From Bremerella volcania (GTDB lineage Bacteria > Planctomycetota > Planctomycetia > Pirellulales > Pirellulaceae): a DNA stretch of 64,000 nt. Below, piece after piece: positions 9,082 to 17,452 of this stretch. A program made the position numbers and the translations under genes. The notes under the pieces are model-generated. The model was not told the DNA's origin. It made no database searches and saw nothing but the letters and a program-made list of their open reading frames with translations. Where the stretch lies: contig NZ_CP036289.1 of assembly GCF_007748115.1 (NCBI RefSeq), positions 5,394,001 through 5,458,000 of the forward strand, written 5' to 3'. The stretch's first letter is position 1, and each line of letters opens with the position of its first letter.

Positions 9082-10812
9082 ATGCTTCGCCGATCTACTT
9101 CCCCCGACGAGGAAATGTCTTACGTAGGATCGCACCCAAAACGCGGCATCATTGTCGTGCTATCCGCGGTACTCATGATTGTCATGATGGCAATGCTCGC
9201 ATTCAGCATTGACGTCGGCTACATGTACACCATGCAATCGCAATTGCAGCGCAGCGTCGACGCGGCCACCCTGGCCGGTGCCGGCTCGCTGATCGACGGC
9301 GAAGACGCCGCCACCGACGCCATTCACGAGTACCTTGTTCGTAATCCGGTTGGTACTCAGTGGAAAGAATACGACAACCAGCCGGTCGAGGAAAGTGTTG
9401 CCCACTTCATGGACCACTATGCTCAAGGGCTTGAGGTCAACTTCGGGGAATGGGACGGCGACACGCAAGAGGTGATTCCATCCACTCGCCCTGCCTCGAC
9501 CGTTAAGGTGAGCATGCGATACGACAACATGCCCTTCTTCTTCGGGCATTTGCTCGGCCGTGATACCTTCAGCATTCAAGCTAATAGTGCGGCCGCCTAT
9601 CAGCCACGCGACATCATGGTGGTGTTGGATTTGTCCGGTTCGATGAATGACGACAGCGAGTTCAATGCTTTCAATAAGCTAGGCGTCGCTCACGTCACGG
9701 CGAATCAACTTCAGATGTATGAAGAGCTAGGTTCACCTATCTACGGCAACCTGGAGTTTGAACCCAAGTGGGCCGTCGCCAAAGGTCCCGCTCCAGAGAT
9801 CGACGCCCAAGCCCAAGTTACCGTCGAATATCAATACAGCACGGTCGTCGTCAGCTCGACGAAGTCGTACGATCGGATTCGTGTTCGTCGGCAAAATGGG
9901 GACGTCATTACGTACTACCCCAGCGGCACCACCGGCACCTATACGCCTGGCGGTCAGGTTCGTGAAGTCTGGGCCTACAGCGGCAAGAACGCCGACGGAT
10001 CGGACCAGGTTCATTACTTCGACTTCACTAACCGGGACACGTTTATCACGGCCCTGGGACTCGATACGGTTGCCTATCCGTACAGCGGCAACTGGGATAG
10101 CTATATCAACTACTGCACCTCCAGCAATGGCCAGAACAAGAACGCGGGCTTCCGCTACAAGTTCGGCTACCAGAACTTCATTGTCTACCTGCTCGAGCAG
10201 CGAACGCTTCACGAACAGTCCACTGACATGTGGAAAGCGAGTGCTCAACCGATCACCGCCCTGAAGTCTTCGGTGGCCATGTTCGTCAACTTCATCCAGC
10301 AGGCCGACTCCGACGACCAGATGGGACTCTCGATGTACAACGGCCCCGGTGGTAACGGGATCCTCGAGTCGACCCTTGGCGACGACTTCGGCTACATCGT
10401 GGCCCAAGCCAATCAGCGACAGGCCGGCTACTACCACAACTACACCAACATCGCAGGCGGCATGACGGTGGCTCGTGAAGAACTGGACGCTCGCGCTCGA
10501 CCAGGTGCCTACAAGATGATGGTCCTGATGACCGATGGCGTGGCCAACTGGAATAACGGCGGTGTGAACACTTCGGCCGCTCGTGACGCGGTAATCAACG
10601 AAGCTCACCTCGCCGCCGACAAAGGTTATGTGATCGTTACCATCAGCATGGGAGCTGGTGCCGACACCGATCTCATGCAACAAGTCGCCGACATCACCAA
10701 TGGCGCGCACTTCAACATTCCCGGTGGCAAGACTGGCGATGAATACGCGGAAGAACTGACCGAAGTCTTCCAGCAAATTGCCGGCTACCGCCCACTGCGA
10801 CTGGTTCAGTAA
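9082..10812 (+). CDS. TadE/TadG-like N-terminus fused to von Willebrand factor A domain
   Basis: 576 residues. Residues about 20-70 form the Tad (TadG N-terminal) module: a positively charged stretch, one membrane segment (IIVVLSAVLMIVMMAMLAF) and the helix with LQRSVDAATLAGAGSL. A vWA domain follows with its metal-ion site split across the chain: DLSGSMNDD at about 182-190, the threonine in GGMTVA near 470 and the aspartate in LMTDGVANW near 490. Between the first and later motifs lies an insertion of roughly 180 residues rich in Tyr, Ser, Thr and Gly, reading like a beta-structured surface domain. Proteins of this layout are anchored in the membrane with the vWA part outside and are linked to Tad/Flp pili or adhesion. 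No other tad genes are nearby. ATG at 9082 follows AGGAGAG. Confidence 0.85.
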   Translation: MLRRSTSPDEEMSYVGSHPKRGIIVVLSAVLMIVMMAMLAFSIDVGYMYTMQSQLQRSVDAATLAGAGSLIDGEDAATDAIHEYLVRNPVGTQWKEYDNQPVEESVAHFMDHYAQGLEVNFGEWDGDTQEVIPSTRPASTVKVSMRYDNMPFFFGHLLGRDTFSIQANSAAAYQPRDIMVVLDLSGSMNDDSEFNAFNKLGVAHVTANQLQMYEELGSPIYGNLEFEPKWAVAKGPAPEIDAQAQVTVEYQYSTVVVSSTKSYDRIRVRRQNGDVITYYPSGTTGTYTPGGQVREVWAYSGKNADGSDQVHYFDFTNRDTFITALGLDTVAYPYSGNWDSYINYCTSSNGQNKNAGFRYKFGYQNFIVYLLEQRTLHEQSTDMWKASAQPITALKSSVAMFVNFIQQADSDDQMGLSMYNGPGGNGILESTLGDDFGYIVAQANQRQAGYYHNYTNIAGGMTVAREELDARARPGAYKMMVLMTDGVANWNNGGVNTSAARDAVINEAHLAADKGYVIVTISMGAGADTDLMQQVADITNGAHFNIPGGKTGDEYAEELTEVFQQIAGYRPLRLVQ

Positions 10813-10844
10813 GACCACCGCAGGGAAACCGACTCTTCCCGCCA

Positions 10845-10889
10845 GAGGCCGTCGTGCACCGCTGCCCGCGCGACGGCCTCTTCTCCTTT
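10845..10889 (+). terminator. Rho-independent-like terminator after the Tad/vWA gene
   Basis: A perfect 10-bp stem (GAGGCCGTCG at 10845-10854 with CGACGGCCTC at 10871-10880) is followed by TTCTCCTTT. The loop is 16 bases and the T-run is interrupted, so strength is uncertain. It lies 33 bases after the stop codon. A second small hairpin (GAAGCC/GGCTTC, 10891-10905) follows directly. Confidence 0.6.
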
Positions 10890-10907
10890 CGAAGCCGAAG
10901 GCTTCAT

Positions 10908-11069
10908 AGTTGGAAGTTTTCAGCGTTCAGTTTTCAGTCCGGAGAAGCTTCCGCTCCGTAATATGGACCTATCGCCTTCCCCCGGGCATACATCAGAAGG
11001 CACCTAATTCACCAAAAGCCAACGACTCGTTCTTCTCAACGGAAAACTGAACGCTGAAAACTTCAAACT
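10908..11069. repeat. Long inverted repeat flanking about 106 bases
   Basis: Arms 10908-10935 and 11042-11069 are reverse complements over 28 bases with one mismatch (23 consecutive perfect: 10913-10935 against 11042-11064). The core reads TTTTCAGCGTTCAGTTTTC. The 106 bases between hold no convincing open frame. The element fills much of the gap between the Tad/vWA gene and fae (10813-11323), which otherwise contains only the terminator above and the fae leader. It could be a dispersed intergenic repeat or a small non-autonomous mobile element; no transposase is present. Confidence 0.7.
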
Positions 11070-11323
11070 CCCCTCCAATTTCTACCCGCGGCATGCCCAA
11101 ACCTCGGTACCCACCACTACTTGCAATTCGGGCACAGTCTGCTATCGTCTTGACTGTCAGCTGGCTCAAAGTCTTTTCGACCCTTGGCTTGCCGGGGCTT
11201 TCGATGCGTCTTGGGCCTCGTTAAATTGGACAATACCCACAGGCCTGCGCACCGACATCTACACAAGAAAGTCGACGCGGGCGTCACCCCGTATCCTCTT
11301 AGTTCCCGCACGGAGAATCCCGG

Positions 11324-11821
11324 ATGTCGATGTATATCGGAGAAGCCCTCGCTGGCGATGGTAACGAAGTCGCGCATATCGATCTGATGATCGGTTCCAA
11401 GGATGGCCCTGTTGGTCACGCTTTCGCTTCGGCCCTGGTCAATCAAACCGCCGGTCACTCCAACCTGTTGGCCGTTTTGACCCCCAACCTGGCCGTTAAG
11501 CCAGCGACCGTGACCATCACCAAGGTCACCATCAAGAATTCGAAGCAAGCCGTTCAGATGTTCGGTCCAGCCCAAGCTGCCGTCGCTAAAGCAGTTGCCG
11601 ACGCAGTCGAGCAAGGCGTCATCCCGAAGGATCAGTGCGAAGATCTGGTGATCGTCTGTGGCGTCTTCATCCACTGGGAAGCCCAGGACGACAAAAAGAT
11701 CTACGATTACAACTACGAAGCGACCCTGCAGTCGATCAAGAACGCCATGGCTGGCAAGCCAACCGCCGACGAAGTGATCGCTGGCAAGGAACAAGCGGCT
11801 CACCCGTTCCGCGGTTTCTAA
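11324..11821 (+). CDS. fae: Formaldehyde-activating enzyme (Fae)
   Basis: 165 residues, the normal length for stand-alone Fae. The enzyme condenses formaldehyde with tetrahydromethanopterin to give methylene-H4MPT in the cytoplasm. The N-terminal signature GNEVAHIDLMIG carries the catalytic histidine (about residue 18), and the downstream blocks TPNLAVKPATV and FGPAQAAVAKAVAD are those of the family. The ATG at 11324 has GGAG about ten bases upstream; a second ATG two codons later is possible. A clear terminator follows, so fae is probably transcribed alone or as the last gene. The mtdC-like gene for the next step is about 950 bases downstream on the same strand. In planctomycetes this pathway is taken as formaldehyde detoxification or C1 oxidation. 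Confidence 0.95.
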   Translation: MSMYIGEALAGDGNEVAHIDLMIGSKDGPVGHAFASALVNQTAGHSNLLAVLTPNLAVKPATVTITKVTIKNSKQAVQMFGPAQAAVAKAVADAVEQGVIPKDQCEDLVIVCGVFIHWEAQDDKKIYDYNYEATLQSIKNAMAGKPTADEVIAGKEQAAHPFRGF

Positions 11822-11850
11822 ATAAGTGTCCAGCTTCGGCACAGTCGTCC

Positions 11851-11894
11851 AAGTCCCGCGAGGCTACTTTTTAGACCACGCCGGGACTTTTTTT
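11851..11894 (+). terminator. Terminator after fae
   Basis: An 8-bp perfect stem (AAGTCCCG at 11851-11858 and CGGGACTT at 11882-11889) closes into a run of seven T. The loop of 23 bases is longer than usual. It lies 30 bases after the fae stop and separates fae from the HXXEE-mtdC pair. Confidence 0.7.
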
Positions 11895-12131
11895 ATGCCG
11901 TGTGCGGAAGGCTGTTACTCGCAAAGTCTAAAACAAGCGTCACAACCGTAACAACTGGGCGCACTAGCATGGGTCAACTCGCCAACTCGTGATTCACTTC
12001 CCGTCCGTAAGGTATGGTGAGATATCGTCATGAGATTCGTTAATCTCGGTCTACACGACGATGATCCCAGATCTCTGGGAAACCGGATTCTTTACGTAGA
12101 AGCACCGCAGATATGATGGGGAAGAGAGACG
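11895..12131. promoter_or_regulatory. Leader/promoter region of the HXXEE-mtdC pair
   Basis: About 240 bases between the fae terminator and the next gene, both on the plus strand, so a promoter for the following pair is expected here. I cannot assign -35/-10 boxes with confidence. GAAGAGAG at about 12121-12128 serves as the ribosome binding site of the HXXEE gene. Confidence 0.4.
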
Positions 12132-12740
12132 ATGTGGCGTTGGCTTGTTCGTGACTGGCAGTGGCCTGCCGCTGCTTTGTTCACTTCCTGTTTTCTCCTC
12201 GCGTTCGTGCCGATGGTGTATCAATCGATGGGACTTGGATTCGCGCTATTGTTTGTTCAGCTTCCCATCTACATGATTCATCAATGGGAAGAGCATCGCG
12301 GAGACCGATTTCGCATTTACATCAATCGAACCCTCGGCGGCGGTCGCGAAGCATTGACACCGGCGGCAACCTTCTGGATCAACTCCCTGGGTGTTTGGGG
12401 AGTAGATCTGCTGGCACTTTATTTGGCCTGGACCATCGCTCCGTGGGCAGGACTTACCGCCGGCTACCTTGCCGTGGTCAATGCCGTTCCCCACTTGGTA
12501 ATGGCTATCAAACTTCGTGAATACAACCCTGGTGTTATTACGGCAGCTGTATTGTTTCTGCCGCTGGGAACATGGTGCATCGCGACCATCGGCGCGGAGG
12601 CGGGTTGGCAAGCAAACGCAGCCGCTTTGCTGGCCGCCGTCGGCGTTCATGTCGCGATCGTCATTCACGTCGGCCGTCGTATCGCTCGGCTAAGTAATCC
12701 GACCGTGCCCGTGACGAACCTGGATTCTATTCACGCTTAA
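12132..12740 (+). CDS. HXXEE-domain membrane protein in the C1 gene segment
   Basis: 202 residues with about five or six hydrophobic segments. The family-defining motif is seen as HQWEEH (residues about 50-55), and a second conserved block reads NAVPHLVMAIKLREYNPG, in which the histidine and the Y-x-PG are also typical. Proteins with this domain have been proposed to be membrane metal-dependent enzymes because of the conserved His/Glu; no reaction is firmly known to me. The stop is only 27 bases before the start of the mtdC-like dehydrogenase, so the two are probably co-transcribed, which links this protein to C1 metabolism by context only. ATG at 12132 follows GAAGAGAG. Confidence 0.85.
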   Translation: MWRWLVRDWQWPAAALFTSCFLLAFVPMVYQSMGLGFALLFVQLPIYMIHQWEEHRGDRFRIYINRTLGGGREALTPAATFWINSLGVWGVDLLALYLAWTIAPWAGLTAGYLAVVNAVPHLVMAIKLREYNPGVITAAVLFLPLGTWCIATIGAEAGWQANAAALLAAVGVHVAIVIHVGRRIARLSNPTVPVTNLDSIHA

Positions 12741-12767
12741 AACCTCAAACGGTGAGGCAACTTACGC

Positions 12768-13631
12768 ATGAAGAACATTCTCCTTCAGCTAGATACCGAT
12801 ACCCAACCGAGCACCTTCGATTCGGTCGTCGCCGTCGACTCCGGAGCAGAGGTCATGTTCCGGCATGGTGGAGTCACCCCTGATCAAGTTACGGGACTTG
12901 TGCATGGACTCATCTTCACTCGATCGCCCAGTAAGCTGAAGCATTCAGCGATCTACGTGGGTGGTTCAAATGTCGACAAGGCGGAAGAGTTGCTAGGCGC
13001 GGTAACCAAAAGCTTCTTTGGCCCCATGCGTGTCTCGGTGATGATGGACGGAAATGGTGCCAACACCACGGCCGCCGCCGCGGTGATCTGCGGTGCTCGC
13101 CATCTGGATCTCGAAGGGACGCAGGCTCTGGTCTTGGGTGGCACAGGCCCCGTCGGCCAACGTGCCGCTCGACTCTTGATTCGGGCAGGGGCCAAGGTAC
13201 GGCTCGCATCAAGATCTTTAGAAAAGGCCCAAGCGGCTGCCAAACAGATTGCCGATGACGTCTTAATTGGTTCTCCGGAACCCATCGCGGTAAGCGATGG
13301 AGACTCGACCGCCGCGGCACTCGAAGGGGTACAGCTCCTGATCTCTGCCGGTGCTGCCGGAGTGACCTTGGTCCCCTTTGCCGTTCGCGAGAGCGCGAAG
13401 GATTTGAAGGTCGCCATCGACCTCAATGCCGTCCCGCCACTGGGTATCGAGGGAATCGACTTCCAAGACAAAGCGGCCGAGAATCTCGGTCAGATCTGCT
13501 ACGGCGCCATTGGTGTCGGCGGCGCCAAGATGGCCATTCACAAGGCCGCCATTCAGCGTCTCTTCAGCCGAAACGATCTGGTTTTGAATGCGGAAGAGAT
13601 CTTCGCCCTGGGAATGGAACTTGAGGGGTAA
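12768..13631 (+). CDS. mtdC: Methylene-tetrahydromethanopterin dehydrogenase (MtdC-like)
   Basis: 287 residues, the family length. Oxidises methylene-H4MPT to methenyl-H4MPT with NAD(P), the step after Fae in formaldehyde oxidation. Visible features: the N-terminal substrate lobe with FRHGGVTPDQVTGLVHG and IFTRSP, then the Rossmann dinucleotide site VLGGTGPVGQRAARLL (about residues 123-138), and near the C-terminus YGAIGVGGAKMAIHKAAI. The MtdA, MtdB and MtdC classes are close relatives; MtdC is the class described from planctomycetes, so I use that symbol, but cofactor preference cannot be read safely here. It is preceded by the HXXEE gene with a 27-base gap containing GGTGAGG as a plausible ribosome binding site. 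Confidence 0.88.
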   Translation: MKNILLQLDTDTQPSTFDSVVAVDSGAEVMFRHGGVTPDQVTGLVHGLIFTRSPSKLKHSAIYVGGSNVDKAEELLGAVTKSFFGPMRVSVMMDGNGANTTAAAAVICGARHLDLEGTQALVLGGTGPVGQRAARLLIRAGAKVRLASRSLEKAQAAAKQIADDVLIGSPEPIAVSDGDSTAAALEGVQLLISAGAAGVTLVPFAVRESAKDLKVAIDLNAVPPLGIEGIDFQDKAAENLGQICYGAIGVGGAKMAIHKAAIQRLFSRNDLVLNAEEIFALGMELEG

Positions 13632-13711
13632 TTTTCTCTGCGTGCTATCACCGGCAACCGGTCGACAATAGAAGAGTCGACACAATGGATTTCCGCGCAG
13701 GGAGAAAAAGC

Positions 13712-13951
13712 ATGCGAAAGTGGATGCTGGCATTTGCCGTGCTTGCAGGCACCGCCATAGGATCATCCGCCGAGGCCGCCGGCCCAGCTCAATACTGGAT
13801 CATCGCACCGGAATCGACCGCTGCGCCCATCCTGACGCCGCGTCCGAAAACCCGCTATTCGTATGGCTGGTTCGGCGTGAGCCAGCCTTATCGAACCGCA
13901 GGCTATCATCACGGGTATCAGAACACTTACGTCGATTGGACGTTTCGCTAA
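13712..13951 (+). CDS. Small exported protein of unknown function
   Basis: 79 residues. MRKWMLAFAVLAGTAIGSSA is a typical signal peptide with a cleavage site near AEA-A. The mature part is about 55 residues, aromatic-rich (Tyr, Trp, His) with a Pro/Thr stretch and no cysteine. I do not recognise a family. I chose ATG at 13712 over the ATG at 13685 because GGGAG stands ten bases before it and the signal peptide then begins at residue 1. It is 80 bases after the mtdC-like gene on the same strand, and its stop is four bases from the end of the convergent beta-barrel gene. Confidence 0.65.
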   Translation: MRKWMLAFAVLAGTAIGSSAEAAGPAQYWIIAPESTAAPILTPRPKTRYSYGWFGVSQPYRTAGYHHGYQNTYVDWTFR

Positions 13952-13955
13952 GCGA

Positions 13956-15581
13956 CTAGCGAGCCGCACCAACGAAGAAGCTGAAGACCTGCGTCTGGTC
14001 GGTATCGGCGTGATTGATTGGGAAAGCGAAGTCCAACGCGATCGGAGCCTGACCCAACGCCGGCACCGAGATGCGAAGACCAAAACCAGGGGCGACGTCG
14101 AAGTCGTCCCACACGATCTTGGTCGATTCTTCCACCGCACCCACGTCGGTGAAGAGCACACCTTTGACCATGTCGTCGGCGGTGATCGGGAACATATATT
14201 CCACCGAACCCAGCAAGCGGAACGGGCCACCGACAAACACGTCACCCGATTTCGGACCAACACGTCGGAAGTCGAAACCACGCAAGGTCGAGAAACCACC
14301 AGCGTAGAAGTTCTCGAAGATCGGCGTATCAGCACCTGAGAAACCGGCTCGCGTTGAGAAGCCCAACGTATGCCGCCCGGAACCGTCGGGGCGTTCACCC
14401 AGCAGGAAGTACTGCCGGAAGTCGACTTCAGCCCGCGAATAGCTGTACTCGCCGAATGCCTGTTCCAGGTTGATTTCAAACAAGTGACCTTCGGTCGGGG
14501 CGAATGCCAGGTCACGCGTATCGTGCGTGATGCTCCAACTTCCGGTGTAAAGATCGTTGTGACCAAGCACTGCATCAAGTTCAGGCACCCCAGGCACGCG
14601 AGGATCGCTGATCTCGACGTCTTCCATACGCAAACTGACGGCCGTCGAAAGGTCAGGCGTCAAACGGTAGCCCAAACCAACACGGCCACCGACGCGCTGT
14701 TCGTCCCAGTCGCGGTAGATACGGTTGAAGAAGTAGCCACTCAAGTTCAGGCTCACGCGGGTATCAAACAAGTACGGTTCGCTGAAGCTGACCATGTACC
14801 GCTGCACCTGGGTACCCGGCATGGCTTCGATTCGGAACCCCTGCCCTGCCCCGCGCCATGCGCGGCCATTCCAGACGTCATCGAAGCTGGACGGATATCT
14901 CCGCCAGTCGAAGTTCCGTTCGTCGATCACGATCGAACCCGTCACGCCGGCATCGGAGTTGATGCCCACGCCAAACTGGAATCGCCCGGTTTGAGCTTCT
15001 TCCGCACGAATCGTCAGGTCGGCCGTACGGCCAGGATCGTAGTACGGGTTCGGTGAAATAATCGCATCGGGGCCCAGGGGAGGATCATAGATACGAGCAC
15101 CACCCAGTGGACGACCATTATTGGGTGGGTAACCATAAGGATTCAGTGGCCCGGTAACCGGTGCCGGAATCGGTGGGCTGCCATAGGGATACCCTGCGGC
15201 ATCTTGGCTATACATACCGGTCTCGGGATTCGACGGCGAAGGATAACCCTGCTGGTACTGCACCGGCTGAACCGGCTGCTGGTACTGCTGATAGGGATCG
15301 TAGCTGCCAATCGGAGCACCCGAGGCTGGCATGCCGCCACGGTATTGGTTGGGATTGCCGGGGGACGATTCGTACGCTGTGCGATCGTACGAATCCCAAT
15401 TCTGTGCGCTTCCAGGATAACCTTGATTGTCGCGTCCCTGCACATTCCAGTTGGGAGCCGCTTGTTGCCCGTAGCTTCCGCCAGTCCAATTCTGAGCCGA
15501 AGCCGAGTTCCATCCGGCAAATGTGCCAGCGAAGAGACTCAAAGCGAGGGTTATCTTCAGCAGTTGTCCGCTTCTGTCCAC
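13956..15581 (-). CDS. bamA: BamA-type outer-membrane beta-barrel protein without POTRA domains
   Basis: 541 residues. A signal peptide (about 1-29, cleaved near ASAQN) is followed by about 150 residues of low-complexity sequence rich in Gln, Asn, Tyr, Pro and Gly, then the 16-strand surface-antigen (D15/Omp85) barrel from about residue 185. Recognisable barrel blocks are GVGINSDAGVTGSIVIDERN, RVGGRVGLGYRLTPDLSTA, FYAGGFSTLRGFDFRRVGP (which holds the conserved R-G-F-D/Y loop motif) and the last strand QVFSFFVGAAR. The POTRA part that normally forms the N-terminal half is encoded by the gene immediately upstream, 58 bases away on the same strand. Together they would insert outer-membrane proteins. 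No frameshift explains the split, since each gene has its own signal peptide. Confidence 0.85.
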   Translation of the reverse strand: MDRSGQLLKITLALSLFAGTFAGWNSASAQNWTGGSYGQQAAPNWNVQGRDNQGYPGSAQNWDSYDRTAYESSPGNPNQYRGGMPASGAPIGSYDPYQQYQQPVQPVQYQQGYPSPSNPETGMYSQDAAGYPYGSPPIPAPVTGPLNPYGYPPNNGRPLGGARIYDPPLGPDAIISPNPYYDPGRTADLTIRAEEAQTGRFQFGVGINSDAGVTGSIVIDERNFDWRRYPSSFDDVWNGRAWRGAGQGFRIEAMPGTQVQRYMVSFSEPYLFDTRVSLNLSGYFFNRIYRDWDEQRVGGRVGLGYRLTPDLSTAVSLRMEDVEISDPRVPGVPELDAVLGHNDLYTGSWSITHDTRDLAFAPTEGHLFEINLEQAFGEYSYSRAEVDFRQYFLLGERPDGSGRHTLGFSTRAGFSGADTPIFENFYAGGFSTLRGFDFRRVGPKSGDVFVGGPFRLLGSVEYMFPITADDMVKGVLFTDVGAVEESTKIVWDDFDVAPGFGLRISVPALGQAPIALDFAFPINHADTDQTQVFSFFVGAAR

Positions 15582-15639
15582 CTAGGGGTCCTCATTCAGC
15601 GTTGGCGCTCGGGGGGGAAATCGAGCTGAACCAGGCTTC

Positions 15640-17229
15640 TTAGTTGCTCGGCACGGATGAATAAACGGAAGTAGGATATTGCCGCGGCGGTGAGGGCGCG
15701 GCAGCTTCCCGATAAATAGGCTGTGAATAGCGACTCATCTGCGGCACAGCCTGCTGAGGAGGCATTTGCTGCGGTGGAGCCGTTTGATAGCCGCCAGGCT
15801 GCCCGGCATATTGTTGAGGCGGGTAGGCCTGCGGCTGATAATTTTGAGCTGGGCTCTGACCACGATAGGTCCGGCTGCCGCCACGCTCGGCGACCTGCGT
15901 TTCGACGTCACTCAACTCAGGTGGAGCAACGGTGATCGAAGGGGTCACGCCGCGATGCGGTTCGTTGACGAACAATTGCGAAGCCTTGATGCGGCGCTCG
16001 TCGTCGCGAATCTTCGTGATGTCGATGATGTCGCCAGGTTGCAGCGACATGCGATTCAAAATCACGGCATGCTTCGTGTGCGGAAAGTCGCCGGAGATTT
16101 CGATGTTGATATTACCAACTCGGTACTGATCCCCTTCCCGAATGTCGTATACCAGGTCCAAGGTGCCCGGCGTTTCCAAGAAGCGTGGTTCCGCTTTCAC
16201 GTCCGCGTGGATGTACCCCTGCGAGCCGTACAGATCGGAAATCGCTCGCACGTCAGCGGTCATCTTCTTCTGGTCGAAGTATTCGCCGCGTTCCATTTTG
16301 ATCTGCGAGAACAGTTGCTCGGCATCGAACCGAGTTTGTCCCACGAACGAGATGTTTCTCACTTCGTAGCGTGGCCCTTCATCAATGACGAACGTGACGT
16401 ACGCCCATTTGCCGTTTTCGCTGTACTCGATGATGCGATTGATCTGTGCTTTGAAGAACCCAAGACTTCGATAGTAAGCCGTCAAGCCATCAACGTCCTG
16501 TTCGACCTGTGTCTTGTCGAGTTCGCCGTTGATCAGATAGAACCAGCCTGGCTTGCTTTTGATCTGCGTTTTCAAACGAGAATCAGAAGCAATCGAATTT
16601 CCCACGAAGGTCGTGCTGCCAATTCGAGCCAGCGGACCTTCATGGATCATGAACGCCACGCCCTTGTCTTCTGGATTCAATCCTTCGACGACCTGCACGG
16701 TCGCTTTGCCATGTCCACGGGTGTGGTAGTAATCTTCTAGCTTCAGTCGGGCTTCTTCGATGACGTACTTGTTGAGGGTGCCCTCTAACTTCATTTCCGA
16801 CTTTTTCAGCAGCGTCTTGTCGCGCACCGACTCGTTGCCGAGAAACTTGATGTAGGCAATCCGCGGGCGTTCCTCGAACTGAAACGTCACGTAGATTCCT
16901 TCAGCCGACTTGTCGGTCAGAATCTGAACATCGCGAAACAATCCCGATGCGGCCAAACGGCGAACGTCAGATTGAATTTGTTCCGGATCGAACTCACGAC
17001 CAACGCGGGACTTGATCATCGAACGAATACGCGTCTCATCCGTCTGGGCATTCCCCTGCAGGCGAATCCCCGTGATCAAAGGGCGAGTCGGAACGTTGGG
17101 TGTAAACGGCGATGGAGCGGTAAGTTGCGGCACAATGTCCTGTGCTGCGGCCTGATGTGCTGCTAAGCCAAGATAACTCAGCGCGGCCAATACAACGACG
17201 CTCGTCAGCCCGTGGCGTATCCACTGCAT
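15640..17229 (-). CDS. Periplasmic protein with five POTRA domains (N-terminal half of a BamA system)
   Basis: 529 residues. A signal peptide (about 1-29, ending AAHQAAAQ) is followed by five consecutive POTRA domains: approximately 50-124, 125-203, 204-292, 293-373 and 374-445. Each shows the expected pattern of a strand, a helix pair and a closing V-x-F-x-(I/V)-x-E-G-P-like strand, for example FEERPR, IHEGPLAR, IDEGPRYE and IREGDQYR. The last 80 residues are Pro/Gln/Tyr-rich and disordered. No barrel is present. It lies just upstream of the barrel gene and is probably co-transcribed with it; the two low-complexity tails may mediate their association, which is inference. ATG at 17229. Confidence 0.87.
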   Translation of the reverse strand: MQWIRHGLTSVVVLAALSYLGLAAHQAAAQDIVPQLTAPSPFTPNVPTRPLITGIRLQGNAQTDETRIRSMIKSRVGREFDPEQIQSDVRRLAASGLFRDVQILTDKSAEGIYVTFQFEERPRIAYIKFLGNESVRDKTLLKKSEMKLEGTLNKYVIEEARLKLEDYYHTRGHGKATVQVVEGLNPEDKGVAFMIHEGPLARIGSTTFVGNSIASDSRLKTQIKSKPGWFYLINGELDKTQVEQDVDGLTAYYRSLGFFKAQINRIIEYSENGKWAYVTFVIDEGPRYEVRNISFVGQTRFDAEQLFSQIKMERGEYFDQKKMTADVRAISDLYGSQGYIHADVKAEPRFLETPGTLDLVYDIREGDQYRVGNINIEISGDFPHTKHAVILNRMSLQPGDIIDITKIRDDERRIKASQLFVNEPHRGVTPSITVAPPELSDVETQVAERGGSRTYRGQSPAQNYQPQAYPPQQYAGQPGGYQTAPPQQMPPQQAVPQMSRYSQPIYREAAAPSPPRQYPTSVYSSVPSN

Positions 17230-17452
17230 GCGGTAAATCCCTTTATCAACTTCTCTGGCTGGCTTCCGTGCCTACCATCGCGTCCCTTTCGCGCAAGGTT
17301 GTGGGACGCAATGTGGAGAAATACTGAAACGCTCGGCTCCTGGCAAGACGAATATCGCCCAGGAGTTACGCTGAGCTGAGATACGCATCGGAAAAGTTTA
17401 TGGTTCAGGCAAAATGTGACGCTAGCGGTGCCTGCGGGTGGGCATCTTCAGA

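Noticed and set aside
9733-10818. 361-residue open frame on the minus strand
   Set aside because: Antisense to the Tad/vWA gene; Val/Gly/Asp-rich translation typical of shadows in this GC range.
11117-11842. 241-residue open frame on the minus strand
   Set aside because: Antisense to fae, which has a clear family match and ribosome binding site.
15581-15640. Sequencing frameshift that splits a single bamA
   Set aside because: The downstream gene begins with its own signal peptide and start codon after a 58-base gap, so the two genes are genuinely separate.
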